Source: Pseudomonas sp. Bout1 (GTDB lineage Bacteria; Pseudomonadota; Gammaproteobacteria; Pseudomonadales; Pseudomonadaceae). Taken from it: a DNA stretch of 64,000 bases. Within the stretch, counting starts at the first letter, position 1, and each line of letters begins with the position of its first letter. Where the stretch lies: the NCBI RefSeq assembly GCF_034314165.1, contig NZ_JAVIWK010000001.1:6649001-6713000 (forward strand). Direction: 5' to 3'. Both the position numbers and the translations under genes were made by a program. The notes below the pieces were generated by a model. The model made no database searches. It saw only the letters and a program-made list of their open reading frames with translations, and was not told the origin of the DNA. Shown here piece by piece: positions 18,322 through 26,945 of the stretch.

Positions 18322-18963
18322 ATGACAACCCGCCCCGCCGCCCCTCGCAAACCCCGCGCCCGCAGCCAGGCCCGGATCGATGCGATTCTCGACGCCGCCC
18401 GCACCTTGCTGGCCGCCGAAGGCGTGGCCAGCTTGTCGATCTACAGCGTGGCCGAACGAGCGCAGATTCCACCTTCGTCGGTGTACCACTTCTTCGCCAG
18501 CGTGCCGGCGTTGCTCGAAGCGTTGACCGCCGACGTCCATGCTGCGTTTCGCGCGGCCATTCAAGCGCCCATCGACCATGAGTCACTCAAGCACTGGCGC
18601 GACCTGTCGGGCGTGGTAGAGCAGCGCATGCTCACGATCTACAGCGACGACGCCGCCGCCCGGCAATTGATCCTGGCCCAGCATGGGTTGACCGAAGTGA
18701 CACAGGCCGACCGCCAGCACGACCTGGAGCTGGGAAACCTGATGTATGAAGTGTTCAACCGGCACTTCGAGCTGCCGAGCCTGCCCGCCGATGTCGACGT
18801 GTTTGCCCTGGCGCTGGAACTGAGCGACCGCGTTTACGCGCGCTCGGTGCATCAGCACGGGCAGATCATCCCGCGCATGGCCGAGGAAGGCATGCGGGTG
18901 TTTGATGCGTATGTGGGGCTTTATCTGCCGGCGTTCTTGCCCAAGCGGGTGGTCACTGCCTGA
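18322..18963 (+). CDS. TetR/AcrR family transcriptional regulator
   Basis: 213 residues. The N-terminal helix-turn-helix (about 18-65) reads AILDAARTLLAAEG then YSVAERAQIPPSSVYHFFAS, typical of TetR. A basic, Pro/Arg-rich leader precedes it. The C-terminal ligand domain is not recognisable to a specific subfamily. It follows the spuI-like gene in the same direction, but 427 bp of repeats separate them, so it probably has its own promoter. Whether it controls polyamine genes is unknown. Confidence 0.85.
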   Translation: MTTRPAAPRKPRARSQARIDAILDAARTLLAAEGVASLSIYSVAERAQIPPSSVYHFFASVPALLEALTADVHAAFRAAIQAPIDHESLKHWRDLSGVVEQRMLTIYSDDAAARQLILAQHGLTEVTQADRQHDLELGNLMYEVFNRHFELPSLPADVDVFALALELSDRVYARSVHQHGQIIPRMAEEGMRVFDAYVGLYLPAFLPKRVVTA

Positions 18964-18988
18964 TTGATGTGTTGCCCACAAAGGCCTT

Positions 18989-19060
18989 ATCGCAGGCAAG
19001 CCAGCTCCCACATTTGACTGCGTTCACAGATCAAAATGTGGGAGCTGGCTTGCCCGCGAT
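18989..19060. repeat. REP pair, tail-to-tail orientation
   Basis: ATCGCAGGCAAGCCAGCTCCCACA and TGTGGGAGCTGGCTTGCCCGCGAT form an inverted pair around ~20 bp. The GGGAGC ends face inward, the opposite of the pairs at 6047 and 6935. It lies between the convergent tetR and ssuF genes. Confidence 0.88.
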
Positions 19061-19080
19061 GCTGGTTTCAAGAACGCCAA

Positions 19081-19296
19081 TCACAACTTGGCGATCGACA
19101 CCTCGGTGGATTTAACAAAGGCAATCACTTCGCTGCCGATCACCAGCTCCAGCTCTTTCACCGAGCGAGTTGTGATTACCGAGGTAACGATGCCGGACGC
19201 AGTCTGTACGTCGATTTCCGAGAGCACGTCGCCTTCGACGATTTCCTTGATGGTGCCTTTGAACTGGTTACGCACGTTGATGGCTTTAATAGTCAT
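19081..19296 (-). CDS. ssuF: Molybdopterin-binding (Mop/TOBE) protein SsuF
   Basis: 71 residues from ATG at 19294-19296; a longer frame lacks a ribosome site. It is a single Mop/TOBE domain with the pattern NQFKGTIKEIVEGDVLSEIDV and VGS-like VIGSEVIAFVKSTEV. In P. putida the ssu operon ends with such a gene, ssuF, reported to be needed for normal growth on some sulfonates; its molecular role is unsettled. Last gene of the ssuEADCBF series here, 29 bp after ssuB. Contains one Met and no Cys. Confidence 0.87.
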   Translation of the reverse strand: MTIKAINVRNQFKGTIKEIVEGDVLSEIDVQTASGIVTSVITTRSVKELELVIGSEVIAFVKSTEVSIAKL

Positions 19297-19325
19297 GGTC
19301 GTTCTTCCTGTGTAAGACAAGTGAG

Positions 19326-20132
19326 TTATTGAGCCCAACGCAATTGCGTAGGCAGCGGTGAAACAGGTTCGGGTTCCGGCGGGGTGCCGGGCAGCGACAA
19401 CACACGGTTAAGCACTTCGGTTTCCAGCGCCGCCAGGCGGTGGGAGCCGCGCACCCGCGGGCGGGCGAGTTCCACGTGCAGGTCGAGGCCGATTTCGCCG
19501 TCTTCGATCAGGATCACCCGGTCGGCAATGGCCACGGCTTCGCTGACGTCGTGGGTCACCAGCAACACGGTGAAGCCGTGCTTGCGCCAGAGGCTCTCGA
19601 TCAATTGCTGCATCTCGATCCGGGTCAGGGCATCCAGCGCGCCCAGCGGCTCGTCCAGCAGCAACAGGCGTGGTTGGTGAATCAAGGCACGGGCCAGGGC
19701 CACGCGCTGCTTCTGGCCACCGGACAACGCCGCCGGCCACTCGTTGGCACGCTCGGCCAGGCCGACCGCTTCCAGCGCTTCCAACGCTTTGGGGCGCCAG
19801 TTGCCCTTCAGGCCCAGCCCCACGTTGTCGATGATCTTTTTCCACGGCAGCAAGCGCGCTTCCTGGAACATCAACCGCGTGTCTTCAATCGCCTCGCTCA
19901 ACGGTGCGGAACCGGCGAGCAATTCGCCGCCGCTGGCTTTATCCAGCCCCGCCAGCAGACGCAGCAAGGTGCTTTTGCCGCAGCCACTACGGCCTACCAC
20001 CGCAACGAATTGCCCGGCGGGAATGTGCAGGTCGATGCCCTTGAGTACTTCCCGCGCGCCGAAAGCCTTGCGCAACTTGCGTACCGCCAGGGGAATGCCC
20101 CGCAGCAGGTGTGGAGGTTGTTGAGCGGTCAT
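19326..20132 (-). CDS. ssuB: Aliphatic sulfonate ABC transporter ATPase (SsuB)
   Basis: 268 residues. Walker [10 protein letters not shown] (47-55), signature [16 protein letters not shown], Walker [13 protein letters not shown] and switch His in [10 protein letters not shown]. The Q-loop region reads [12 protein letters not shown], typical of the nitrate/sulfonate/taurine importer class. Overlaps ssuC by 4 bp, so translation is coupled. It powers sulfonate import with SsuA and SsuC. Confidence 0.93.
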   Translation of the reverse strand: MTAQQPPHLLRGIPLAVRKLRKAFGAREVLKGIDLHIPAGQFVAVVGRSGCGKSTLLRLLAGLDKASGGELLAGSAPLSEAIEDTRLMFQEARLLPWKKIIDNVGLGLKGNWRPKALEALEAVGLAERANEWPAALSGGQKQRVALARALIHQPRLLLLDEPLGALDALTRIEMQQLIESLWRKHGFTVLLVTHDVSEAVAIADRVILIEDGEIGLDLHVELARPRVRGSHRLAALETEVLNRVLSLPGTPPEPEPVSPLPTQLRWAQ

Positions 20133-20917
20133 GCCGCACCTCCTTTATTCACTTGATAGGCCGGGTGCCAGCGCAACCACACACGCTCCAGGCCACGCGC
20201 CGCCAGGTCTGCCAGTTTGCCGAGCACGGCGTACAGCACAATCGCCAGCACCACCACGTCGGTCTGCAGGAATTCCCGGGCGTTCATCGCCAGGTAGCCG
20301 ATGCCGGAACTGGCGGAGATGGTTTCCGCAACGATCAACGTCAACCACATAAAGCCCAACGCAAAACGCACGCCGACAAGAATCGACGGCAAGGCGCCCG
20401 GCAAAATCACCTGGCGAAACAGGCTGAAGCCGGACAAGCCATAACTGCGGGCCATTTCCACCAGCGCCGGGTCGACGTTGCGGATGCCGTGGTAGGTATT
20501 GAGGTAGATCGGGAACAGCGTACCGAGGGCGACCAGGAATATCTTCGCCGTCTCGTCGATGCCGAACCACAGGATCACCAGCGGAATCAGCGCCAGGTGC
20601 GGCACGTTGCGAATCATCTGCACCGAGCTGTCCAGCAGGCGTTCACCCCAGGTCGACAGGCCGGTGATAAAGCCCAAGGCCAGGCCGATGCTGCCGCCGA
20701 TCACAAAACCCAGGCCCGCACGCCAGCCACTGATCGCCAGGTGGGTCCAGATTTCGCCGCTGCGCACCAGGCTCACACCTGCTTCGATCACGGCGCTGGG
20801 CGCCGGCAGAATGCGCGTCGACAACCAACCGGCCGACACCGACAGCTGCCATACCGCCAGCAACAGGATCGGCAGCACCCAGGGCGCCAATCGATGACTT
20901 AGTTTTTCAAGGTTCAT
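20129..20917 (-). CDS. ssuC: Aliphatic sulfonate ABC transporter permease (SsuC)
   Basis: 262 residues, with about six hydrophobic segments and the ATPase contact loop [24 protein letters not shown] typical of SsuC/TauC permeases. Forms the membrane channel for SsuA-bound sulfonates. The gap to ssuD is 9 bp. No Cys and only five Met. Confidence 0.93.
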   Translation of the reverse strand: MNLEKLSHRLAPWVLPILLLAVWQLSVSAGWLSTRILPAPSAVIEAGVSLVRSGEIWTHLAISGWRAGLGFVIGGSIGLALGFITGLSTWGERLLDSSVQMIRNVPHLALIPLVILWFGIDETAKIFLVALGTLFPIYLNTYHGIRNVDPALVEMARSYGLSGFSLFRQVILPGALPSILVGVRFALGFMWLTLIVAETISASSGIGYLAMNAREFLQTDVVVLAIVLYAVLGKLADLAARGLERVWLRWHPAYQVNKGGAA

Positions 20918-20926
20918 GGCGACGCC

Positions 20927-22075
20927 TCAGCTCTGGGACGCAGCTTTGGGAAGGATGTCGTTGGCGACCATCTCGCCAAACGGGCTGACGTAACCGGCGC
21001 CTTTGGGCAACTCGGGACGTTCGATGTCCAAGTGCGGGAACAGCAGCTCGGCCACGCGATACGACTCTTCCAGGTGTGGGTAACCGGAGAAGATAAAGGT
21101 GTCGATACCCAGGTCAGCGTATTCCTTGACGCGTGCAGCCACGGTTGGGCCATCGCCTACCAGGGCAGTGCCGGCACCACCGCGTACCAGGCCGACGCCG
21201 GCCCACAGGTTGGGGCTGACTTCCAGGTTGTCGCGGCTGCCGCCATGCAAGGCGGCCATGCGTTGCTGGCCCACGGAGTCGAAGCGCGACAGCGAGGCCT
21301 GGGCACGGGCGATGGTTTCATCGTCTACGTGGGAGATCAGTTTGTCGGCGGCCTGCCAGGCTTCGGCGTTGGTTTCACGCACGATCACATGCAGGCGAAT
21401 GCCGAAGCGCAAGGTGCGCCCGAGCTTGGCGGCCTTGGCCCGAACCTGTGCGATCTTTTCTGCCACCGCTGCCGGTGGCTCGCCCCAGGTCAGAACCATT
21501 TCCACTTGTTCGGCTGCCAGGTCCTGGGCCGCTTCGGAGGAGCCACCAAAATACAGTGGCGGACGCGGCTGCTGGATCGGCGGGTAGAGCAGCTTGGCGC
21601 CTTTGACACTGATGTGCTGGCCGTCATAGTCGACGGTTTCGCCTTCCAGCACGCGGCGCCAGATGCGAGTGAATTCCACCGACGCCTGGTAACGCTCTTC
21701 ATGGCTGAGGAACAAACCGTCGCCGGCCAATTCTTCCGGGTCACCACCGGTGACCAGGTTAAACAACGCCCGGCCGCCGGACAGACGATCCAGGGTTGCC
21801 GCCTGACGCGCAGCCACCGTCGGGGAAATGATCCCGGGGCGCAGCGCAACAAGGAATTTCAGGCGTTGGGTCACCGGGATCAGCGACGCCGCCACCAGCC
21901 AAGAGTCTTCGCAGGAGCGCCCGGTGGGGATCAGCACCCCACCGAAGCCGAGGCGATCTGCCGCCTGGGCCACTTGCTGTAAATAACCGTGATCAACGGC
22001 GCGAGCGCCTTCGGCGGTGCCAAGGTAATGGCCGTCGCCGTGGGTAGGCAGAAACCAGAAAATATTGAGGCTCAT
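20927..22075 (-). CDS. ssuD: FMNH2-dependent alkanesulfonate monooxygenase (SsuD)
   Basis: 382 residues from ATG at 22073-22075, which gives the canonical [19 protein letters not shown] start; the upstream extension has no family support. Flavin-dependent TIM-barrel monooxygenase that cleaves the C-S bond of alkanesulfonates, releasing sulfite and an aldehyde, with reduced FMN from SsuE. The conserved Cys in TGRSCEDSW and the active-site [13 protein letters not shown] region are present. Contains one Cys and four Met. Confidence 0.95.
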   Translation of the reverse strand: MSLNIFWFLPTHGDGHYLGTAEGARAVDHGYLQQVAQAADRLGFGGVLIPTGRSCEDSWLVAASLIPVTQRLKFLVALRPGIISPTVAARQAATLDRLSGGRALFNLVTGGDPEELAGDGLFLSHEERYQASVEFTRIWRRVLEGETVDYDGQHISVKGAKLLYPPIQQPRPPLYFGGSSEAAQDLAAEQVEMVLTWGEPPAAVAEKIAQVRAKAAKLGRTLRFGIRLHVIVRETNAEAWQAADKLISHVDDETIARAQASLSRFDSVGQQRMAALHGGSRDNLEVSPNLWAGVGLVRGGAGTALVGDGPTVAARVKEYADLGIDTFIFSGYPHLEESYRVAELLFPHLDIERPELPKGAGYVSPFGEMVANDILPKAASQS

Positions 22076-22100
22076 GGAGTTGTCTCCTGAAGAAGTCGGA

Positions 22101-23069
22101 TTACGGCGCTTTGGCAACGGCGGCGGGTGGCGTCCAGATCACGTCCTTGATGTTCAAGGGCTTGGGGATCAATTTGAGTTGGTAGAAGCTGTCGGCGATT
22201 TTCTGTTGCGCGGCGACCACGTCCGGGGTCAGGAACAACGCGCCGTAGCCCTGGCGCTTGACCGAGGTCAGGGTGATGTCAGCCGGCAGGCCCAGCAGCG
22301 GTGCGACCTGTTCGGTGACTTGTTCCGGATTGGCCTTGGACCATTCGCCTACGGCGCGCACTTCTTCCACCAATGCCTTGATCACTTCAGGGTGTTTTTC
22401 GGCGTACGGCTTGGTAGCCAGGTAGAACTGATGGTTGTCGGCGATGCCGGTGCCGTCACGCAGGGTGCGCGCTTGCAGCTGTTTCTCGGCGGCGGCCTGG
22501 TACGGGTCCCAGATCACCCAGGCATCGACGCTGCCACGCTCGAACGCGGCGCGGGCATCGGCGGGCGGCAGGAACACGGTCTGCACGTCGGTGTATTTCA
22601 GGCCGGCATCTTCCAGGGCGCGCACCAGCAGGTAGTGCACGTTGGAGCCTTTGTTGAGGACGACTTTTTTGCCTTTAAGGTCTTGCACGGATTTGATCGG
22701 CGAATCTTTCGGCACCAGGATTGCTTCACTGGTCGGCGCCGGTGGCTCGTAGGCGACGTAGAGCAAATCGGCACCGGCAGCCTGGGCGAAGACTGGCGGG
22801 GTTTCACCCGTCACGCCGAAGTCGATGGAGCCGACGTTCAGTCCTTCCAGCAGCTGCGGGCCGCCGGGAAACTCGGTCCACTGCACTTGCACGCCTTGCT
22901 CGGCCAGGCGCTTTTCCAGCGAGCCCTTGGCCTTGAGCAGCACCAGGGTGCCGTATTTCTGATAGCCGATCCGCAGGGTTTCGGCGGCCTGGGCTTGAAC
23001 AATGGCGCCGAAGGACACAGCCGCAGCAAACAGTGCGACCAGACCACGACGCAAGATGACAGTGCGCAT
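22101..23069 (-). CDS. ssuA: Sulfonate ABC transporter substrate-binding protein (SsuA)
   Basis: 322 residues with a signal peptide (cleavage near AQA-AETL, ~28). Mature start [18 protein letters not shown] is typical of SsuA/TauA binding proteins. Captures sulfonates in the periplasm for SsuBC. The protein contains no Cys and no Met other than the start, whereas the comparable SpuE binding protein here has several Met and two Cys. This depletion fits a protein made under sulfur starvation. Confidence 0.93.
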   Translation of the reverse strand: MRTVILRRGLVALFAAAVSFGAIVQAQAAETLRIGYQKYGTLVLLKAKGSLEKRLAEQGVQVQWTEFPGGPQLLEGLNVGSIDFGVTGETPPVFAQAAGADLLYVAYEPPAPTSEAILVPKDSPIKSVQDLKGKKVVLNKGSNVHYLLVRALEDAGLKYTDVQTVFLPPADARAAFERGSVDAWVIWDPYQAAAEKQLQARTLRDGTGIADNHQFYLATKPYAEKHPEVIKALVEEVRAVGEWSKANPEQVTEQVAPLLGLPADITLTSVKRQGYGALFLTPDVVAAQQKIADSFYQLKLIPKPLNIKDVIWTPPAAVAKAP

Positions 23070-23177
23070 GGCGCTCTCTCCAAATATACGATTAGGGGGT
23101 TGGCTGCACCTGCTTGGCCGTTGGCGGCTGAGTAAGGTGAGTAGTACTTGTCGAATTCAGGTAAAGCTGGGTGAGGC

Positions 23178-23771
23178 TTAAATGCTCCAGCGAGCACTCA
23201 ACAAACGTTCATTCAACACATGGGGATCAATAGGTTTCGGGCGGCGGGCCATGGCGCTGTAGAACGTCTCCAGGGCCTCGCTCAGGCGTTGCTCCAGCAC
23301 GGGCACCAGCTGCGCCTGGGCGCTGCCTTCGCCGTAGGCAATCTGGCTGTCTTCGGCAAAAATCCCGTGGAGCAATTCCTGGGCTTTCAGGGCCGACAGC
23401 ACCGGCTTCAGGGCGTAATCCACCGCCAGCATGTGGGCGATGCTGCCGCCGGTGGCCATCGGCAATACCACTTTGTGGGCCAGGGCGCGTTCGGGCAGCA
23501 GGTCGAGGATGGTTTTCAGGGCGCCGGAAAACGAGGCCTTGTACACCGGCGTGGCGATCACCAGGCCATCGGCATTCGCCACTTGCTCCAGCAGGTCGAT
23601 AATCTTCGGGCTGTCGAACCGCGCGTGCAGCAAGTCTTCGGCCGGGAAGTCCCGTATCTGATAACTCACCACTTCCACGCCTTGTTGCTGCAACCAGTTG
23701 CGGGTGTGATCCAGCAACACCCCCGACCGGGAACGTTGGCTGGGGCTACCACCAAGTGTTACGACCAGCAT
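23178..23771 (-). CDS. ssuE: NADPH-dependent FMN reductase (SsuE)
   Basis: 197 residues from ATG at 23769-23771 with AAGGAA upstream. Flavodoxin-like fold with the N-terminal [15 protein letters not shown] phosphate-binding loop and the [19 protein letters not shown] segment. It supplies FMNH2 to SsuD. First gene of the ssu operon, 108 bp before ssuA. No Cys. Confidence 0.93.
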   Translation of the reverse strand: MLVVTLGGSPSQRSRSGVLLDHTRNWLQQQGVEVVSYQIRDFPAEDLLHARFDSPKIIDLLEQVANADGLVIATPVYKASFSGALKTILDLLPERALAHKVVLPMATGGSIAHMLAVDYALKPVLSALKAQELLHGIFAEDSQIAYGEGSAQAQLVPVLEQRLSEALETFYSAMARRPKPIDPHVLNERLLSARWSI

Positions 23772-23924
23772 GTAGGAAATTCCTTTGGAAAGTGTCAGCG
23801 GTTCGCTTTGTGGCGATGGCGCCAAGATGGAACAGACCATATCAGCCAATTTATATATCTATAAATCTTATTTTTTCATTTGTTTATTCTTTAAATGCAT
23901 ATACTGCCGACTAAATCGCAGGCG
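23772..23924 (-). promoter_or_regulatory. AT-rich ssuE promoter region with TTTAAAGAATAA motif
   Basis: The 150 bp upstream of ssuE are strongly AT-rich in a GC-rich genome. In the sense of the gene they contain TTTAAAGAATAA (complement of 23884-23895) and an ATAAGATTTATAGATATATAAA stretch nearer the start. Related AARGAATAA motifs occur upstream of lsfA (24782-24795) and the TonB receptor (61791-61802). CysB-type activation of ssu genes is known in pseudomonads; that this is its site is inferred. Confidence 0.45.
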
Positions 23925-23950
23925 TAAAAAAAGGCCGTCGAAACGGCCTT
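23925..23950 (-). terminator. Intrinsic terminator downstream of lsfA
   Basis: On the minus strand AAGGCCGT, a TTCG tetraloop and ACGGCCTT form a perfect 8-bp stem followed by T5-7. This is a textbook rho-independent terminator for the leftward lsfA transcript. It lies ~140 bp beyond the lsfA stop, past a REP pair. Confidence 0.88.
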
Positions 23951-24008
23951 AAAACCCCTGCTATGTGAGACGGTTTGCCACGTGAATTCTTTGTTGCCTG
24001 TCAGGCCG

Positions 24009-24077
24009 CCATCGCGGGCAAGCCCGGCTCCCACAGGGGAATGCGGTCAACTGTGGGAGCGGGCTTGCCCGCGATGG
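24009..24077. repeat. REP pair
   Basis: CCATCGCGGGCAAGCCCGGCTCCCACAG and its mirror (ending CCCGCGATGG) form an inverted pair with a ~15-bp spacer, between the lsfA stop and its terminator. It will be transcribed in the lsfA 3' untranslated region. Confidence 0.88.
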
Positions 24078-24088
24078 CGATATCAGCC

Positions 24089-24727
24089 TTAACGATTCGG
24101 TTGAGGGGTGAGCCGCAGGTACGGCTTCACCGCCCGGTAACCCTTCGGAAAGCGCTTCTTGATCTCTTCCTCGTCCTTGAGCGACGGCACGATCACCACC
24201 TCGTCACCGTCCTGCCAGTTGGCTGGAGTCGCGACTTTGTGGCTGTCGGTCAGTTGCAGCGAATCGATCACCCGCAGGATTTCATGAAAGTTGCGACCGG
24301 TGCTGGCCGGGTAGGTAATGGTCAGGCGAATCTTTTTGTTCGGGTCGATCACGAACAGCGAACGCACGGTGAGGGTGTCACTGGCATTCGGGTGGATCAG
24401 GTCGTACAAGTCGGAGACCTTGCGGTCTGCGTCGGCCAGGATCGGGAAGTTGACGATGGTGTTCTGGGTTTCGTTGATGTCTTCGATCCACTTGTGGTGC
24501 GAGTCCACCGGGTCGACCGACAGGGCGATGGCCTTGACGCCACGCTTGGCAAATTCATCCTTGAGCTTGGCGGTAAAACCCAGCTCTGTGGTGCACACCG
24601 GGGTGAAGTCCGCCGGGTGGGAAAACAGCACGCCCCAGCTATCGCCCAGCCACTCGTGGAAACGAATCTTGCCGGCGCTGGAATCCTGTTCAAAGTCGGG
24701 GGCGATGTCGCCCAGTCTGAGGCTCAT
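24089..24727 (-). CDS. lsfA: 1-Cys peroxiredoxin (LsfA, Prx6 type)
   Basis: 212 residues. The peroxidatic Cys45 lies in HPADFTPVCTTELG, and no resolving Cys exists, so it is a 1-Cys enzyme. The long C-terminal domain (~150-212) is typical of Prx6. It reduces peroxides in the cytoplasm. lsfA in P. putida was found as a sulfate-starvation-induced gene beside ssu, as here. The catalytic Cys is the only Cys, and the initiator the only Met. Confidence 0.93.
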   Translation of the reverse strand: MSLRLGDIAPDFEQDSSAGKIRFHEWLGDSWGVLFSHPADFTPVCTTELGFTAKLKDEFAKRGVKAIALSVDPVDSHHKWIEDINETQNTIVNFPILADADRKVSDLYDLIHPNASDTLTVRSLFVIDPNKKIRLTITYPASTGRNFHEILRVIDSLQLTDSHKVATPANWQDGDEVVIVPSLKDEEEIKKRFPKGYRAVKPYLRLTPQPNR

Positions 24728-24862
24728 GGTGTGGCTCCTGATGAGTGCTTATGGAGCCCACTGTGCCTGCGTTGCAGATTATTTAAAAAGAATAAATATC
24801 GATTTATCTAGACGATAAAGGAATATTAAAAATCTGTTCATTGGACTTGCCGACAGGCGAGG

Positions 24863-24961
24863 ATCAACATCCATTTCAAGGTTCGAGAAGGCCTTGAGAC
24901 GCTGTACAAAGAGGGGATTCAGGAAGGGCTTGCGGGGGTTGAGCCCGACTTGAAAAGTAAA
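24863..24961 (+). pseudogene. Possible HigB/RelE-type toxin N-terminal remnant
   Basis: The frame from 24863 encodes INIHFKVREGLETLYKEG, then IQEGLAGVEPDLKSK. The FKxxGLExLYxxG-IQ pattern resembles the start of HigB-family toxins as I recall them. No ATG or GTG starts it, and the frame then runs into the oprD terminator without family resemblance. If real, it is a decayed fragment with no function. The assignment rests on a short match. Confidence 0.3.
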
Positions 24962-24968
24962 GCACCCT

Positions 24969-24996
24969 GCCCGGCGTTGCGCCGGGCAAGGTTTTA
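24969..24996 (-). terminator. Intrinsic terminator downstream of the OprD-family gene
   Basis: Perfect 8-bp stem GCCCGGCG / CGCCGGGC with a 3-nt loop (24969-24987), just after the oprD-family stop codon. On the minus strand it is followed by GGGTGCTTTACTTTT, a modest T-rich tail. Confidence 0.75.
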
Positions 24997-25001
24997 CGCT
25001 C

Positions 25002-26351
25002 TTACAACAGCGGGATCGAGTAGCTGACGATCAGACGGTTTTCGTCCTGGTCGCGGGTTGCAACGTCGGTGCGCCACATTGCGTTCTTCCACGCAACGCC
25101 GAGGTTTTTCAGCGGGCCTTCTGGAACAACGTAAGCCAGTGTCAGGTCGCGCTCCCACTCGGTTTTGTCGCCGGCGGTAGTCTGGATGTTGCTGCCCTTG
25201 AGGTAGACAATACCAGCGGTCAGGCCTGGCAGGCCGACCTTGGCGAAGTCATACGCGTAGCGAGCTTGCCAGGTACGTTCGCCAGCACGGGCAAACTTCT
25301 GGATCTGCATGTCGGTGGTGGTGCTGTTCGACGAACCATCACCTTGGTTCAGCCAAGGGAAGTCACTGTCGCCCTTGGTGTACTGGTAACCGCCACCAAA
25401 GGTATGGCCGTTAACCGAGTACAGCGCCAGGTAGCTGTACAGGTCGTTGTCGACCTTACCGCTGGTCGCAGGCTTGGCACCGTCGGTGTAGTAACCCGAG
25501 GTGTAGTAGCCGCTGGTGTTGGCATTCGAGCCGTTGTCGCGGCTGCGATAGTAACGCAGGTCACTTTTCAGCACGCCCGGGCCGATTGCCCAGTTGTGTA
25601 CCAGGCCCAGGAAGTTCTGGGAGTAGAAGTCTTTCAGCTCGCCAAAGTAGTACGAAGCGGTCAGATCCTTGGTGATCTTGTAGTCAGCACCGGCGTAGTA
25701 GAACTTGTTGCTGAATTTGCCGGTGTCATAGTTGGAGCTTTTGTTCGCACCAGCAATCGACAGGTTTTCGTTGTTGCTGGAGTTACGGCCCTTGGCGGAC
25801 TCGATTTGGCCAGCAGTCAGAGTCAAGTCTTTGATTTCGTTAGAAACGATCTCGCCGCCCTGGAAGGTCTGAGGCAACAGGCGACCGTCGTTGGTCTTGA
25901 TCACCGGGTTGTTTGGCTGCAGGGTGCCCAATTTGGCCACGGTCTGGGAGATCTTGACCTTGCCGGTCACGCCCAGGCTGGCGAAATCATTAACCGCCTT
26001 TTCGCCATTGCTAGGGAACACGGTGCCACCGGACGCAGTACCGGTGTAGTTACCATGGTCTGCTCGGCTGGAATCCAGACGCACGCCGTACAGGCCAATG
26101 GCGTCAACGCCGAACTGGACAGTACCTTGGGTGAAACCCGAGATGAAACGCAGATCGAAGCCTTGGCCCCATTCAGCATTTTTGCTACGGGTGTTGGAAG
26201 TTGCGTTCGGCTGGCCATCACGGTTATCTGTGTTGATGTAGAAGTTACGCAGACCCAGTGTTGCCTTGCTGTCTTCGATGAAACCTGCGGCGCCTGCTTG
26301 TTGAGCGATTGCCCCCAAAGCTACGGCCAACGCCAATGTTGACTTCTTCAT
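25002..26351 (-). CDS. OprD family outer-membrane porin
   Basis: 449 residues with a signal peptide (cleavage after QQAGA-AGF, ~22). The mature N-terminus GFIEDSKATLGLRNFYINTD is the OprD-family signature. It forms an 18-strand barrel for diffusion of specific small molecules. Repeats of aromatic/polar alternation run to the C-terminus (SYSIPLL). The subfamily (OprE/OprQ/OprD-like) cannot be fixed here, so the substrate is unknown. It has only three Met and no Cys, but lack of Cys is common among porins. Confidence 0.92.
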   Translation of the reverse strand: MKKSTLALAVALGAIAQQAGAAGFIEDSKATLGLRNFYINTDNRDGQPNATSNTRSKNAEWGQGFDLRFISGFTQGTVQFGVDAIGLYGVRLDSSRADHGNYTGTASGGTVFPSNGEKAVNDFASLGVTGKVKISQTVAKLGTLQPNNPVIKTNDGRLLPQTFQGGEIVSNEIKDLTLTAGQIESAKGRNSSNNENLSIAGANKSSNYDTGKFSNKFYYAGADYKITKDLTASYYFGELKDFYSQNFLGLVHNWAIGPGVLKSDLRYYRSRDNGSNANTSGYYTSGYYTDGAKPATSGKVDNDLYSYLALYSVNGHTFGGGYQYTKGDSDFPWLNQGDGSSNSTTTDMQIQKFARAGERTWQARYAYDFAKVGLPGLTAGIVYLKGSNIQTTAGDKTEWERDLTLAYVVPEGPLKNLGVAWKNAMWRTDVATRDQDENRLIVSYSIPLL

Positions 26352-26945
26352 GTACCGCTCCTCTCATTTCTAATTTTTGTATTTCTTAGGTCTCGGGTCT
26401 GACGCCCTTGATCCACAGATGCGCGATTAGCACCGGATAGTGACTGACAAGTCAATCGTAACCTTGTGTGTCTACTACTTTCGTCTAACCGCAGTTAATT
26501 TGGTCCCTGCAGGGTAATGAGTTTTTCATACACCCAAAAAGAATTGTTTCATTCTTTTTAATACGATTCAGGAATAAGACTTTCCATGGGGCGGCCAAGC
26601 CATTGAGGCGGTACCGCTCCATAAGGGTGTTCCTGAAGAGTATGTCTCTACGTTTTTTTAGATCATTTTGTGTTGACCAAAATGGGTCATACGTCACTCA
26701 CGATCAAAAACGCGACGCCATCATGGCCAAACGCACATCATTCCGTCAATTTGTTACAGTTTTTGTATCGATGAAATTTTTCGCCGTCCCAGCAATCCAC
26801 CTCACCGTACAGCGCGATAATGTCATTTTGATGTCAGTTATATGGACAAATCAGCAAACCTGGCATTCAAAGTCATCGCGTCCGGGGCGGACGTCAGACT
26901 CGCCAAATTGACAGGCGAGAGGGTTGCCCCCTCGCCCCTTCAGGC
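26352..26945. promoter_or_regulatory. 594-bp gene-free region: oprD promoter side, hairpins, argA terminator
   Basis: No convincing gene is present; the two short open frames lack ribosome sites and family character. For the porin gene a candidate minus-strand promoter is TTGACT (complement of 26450-26455) and GCTAAT (complement of 26426-26431), 18 bp apart. A 9-bp perfect dyad AAAAAGAAT/ATTCTTTTT spans 26536-26559, and a 10-bp palindrome GCGGTACCGC lies at 26608-26617. A hairpin near 26914-26936 closes argA. AT content is above that of neighbouring genes. Confidence 0.5.
26914..26936 (-). terminator. Probable terminator downstream of argA
   Basis: GGCGAGAGGG and CCCCCTCGCC form a 10-bp stem with one mismatch and a 3-nt loop, ten bases after the argA stop. 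On the minus strand a weak T-rich segment (TGTCAATTT) follows. Confidence 0.55.

Larger units (their letters stand above)
24728..25001. promoter_or_regulatory. lsfA upstream region, toxin-like remnant and oprD terminator
   Basis: Three things are seen. The lsfA promoter side is AT-rich and holds TTTAAAAAGAATAA (24782-24795). From about 24863 to 24961 the plus strand reads as ~33 codons (HFKVREGLETLYKEGIQ onward) reminiscent of the N-terminus of HigB/RelE-type toxins, without ATG or C-terminal part. A terminator hairpin (24969-24987) closes the region. Confidence 0.4.

Noticed and set aside
19081..19296. Molybdate-transport gene
   Set aside because: Mop domain alone suggested it, but position at the end of ssuEADCB fits SsuF.
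25002..26351. OprD-family porin as a member of the sulfur-poor protein set
   Set aside because: Three Met and no Cys in 449 residues is low but common for outer-membrane porins, and its upstream sequence has only a weak partial match to the motif.
26603..26911. 102-codon open frame in the oprD-argA gap
   Set aside because: No ribosome site, no recognisable domain and low-quality composition; treated as non-coding.
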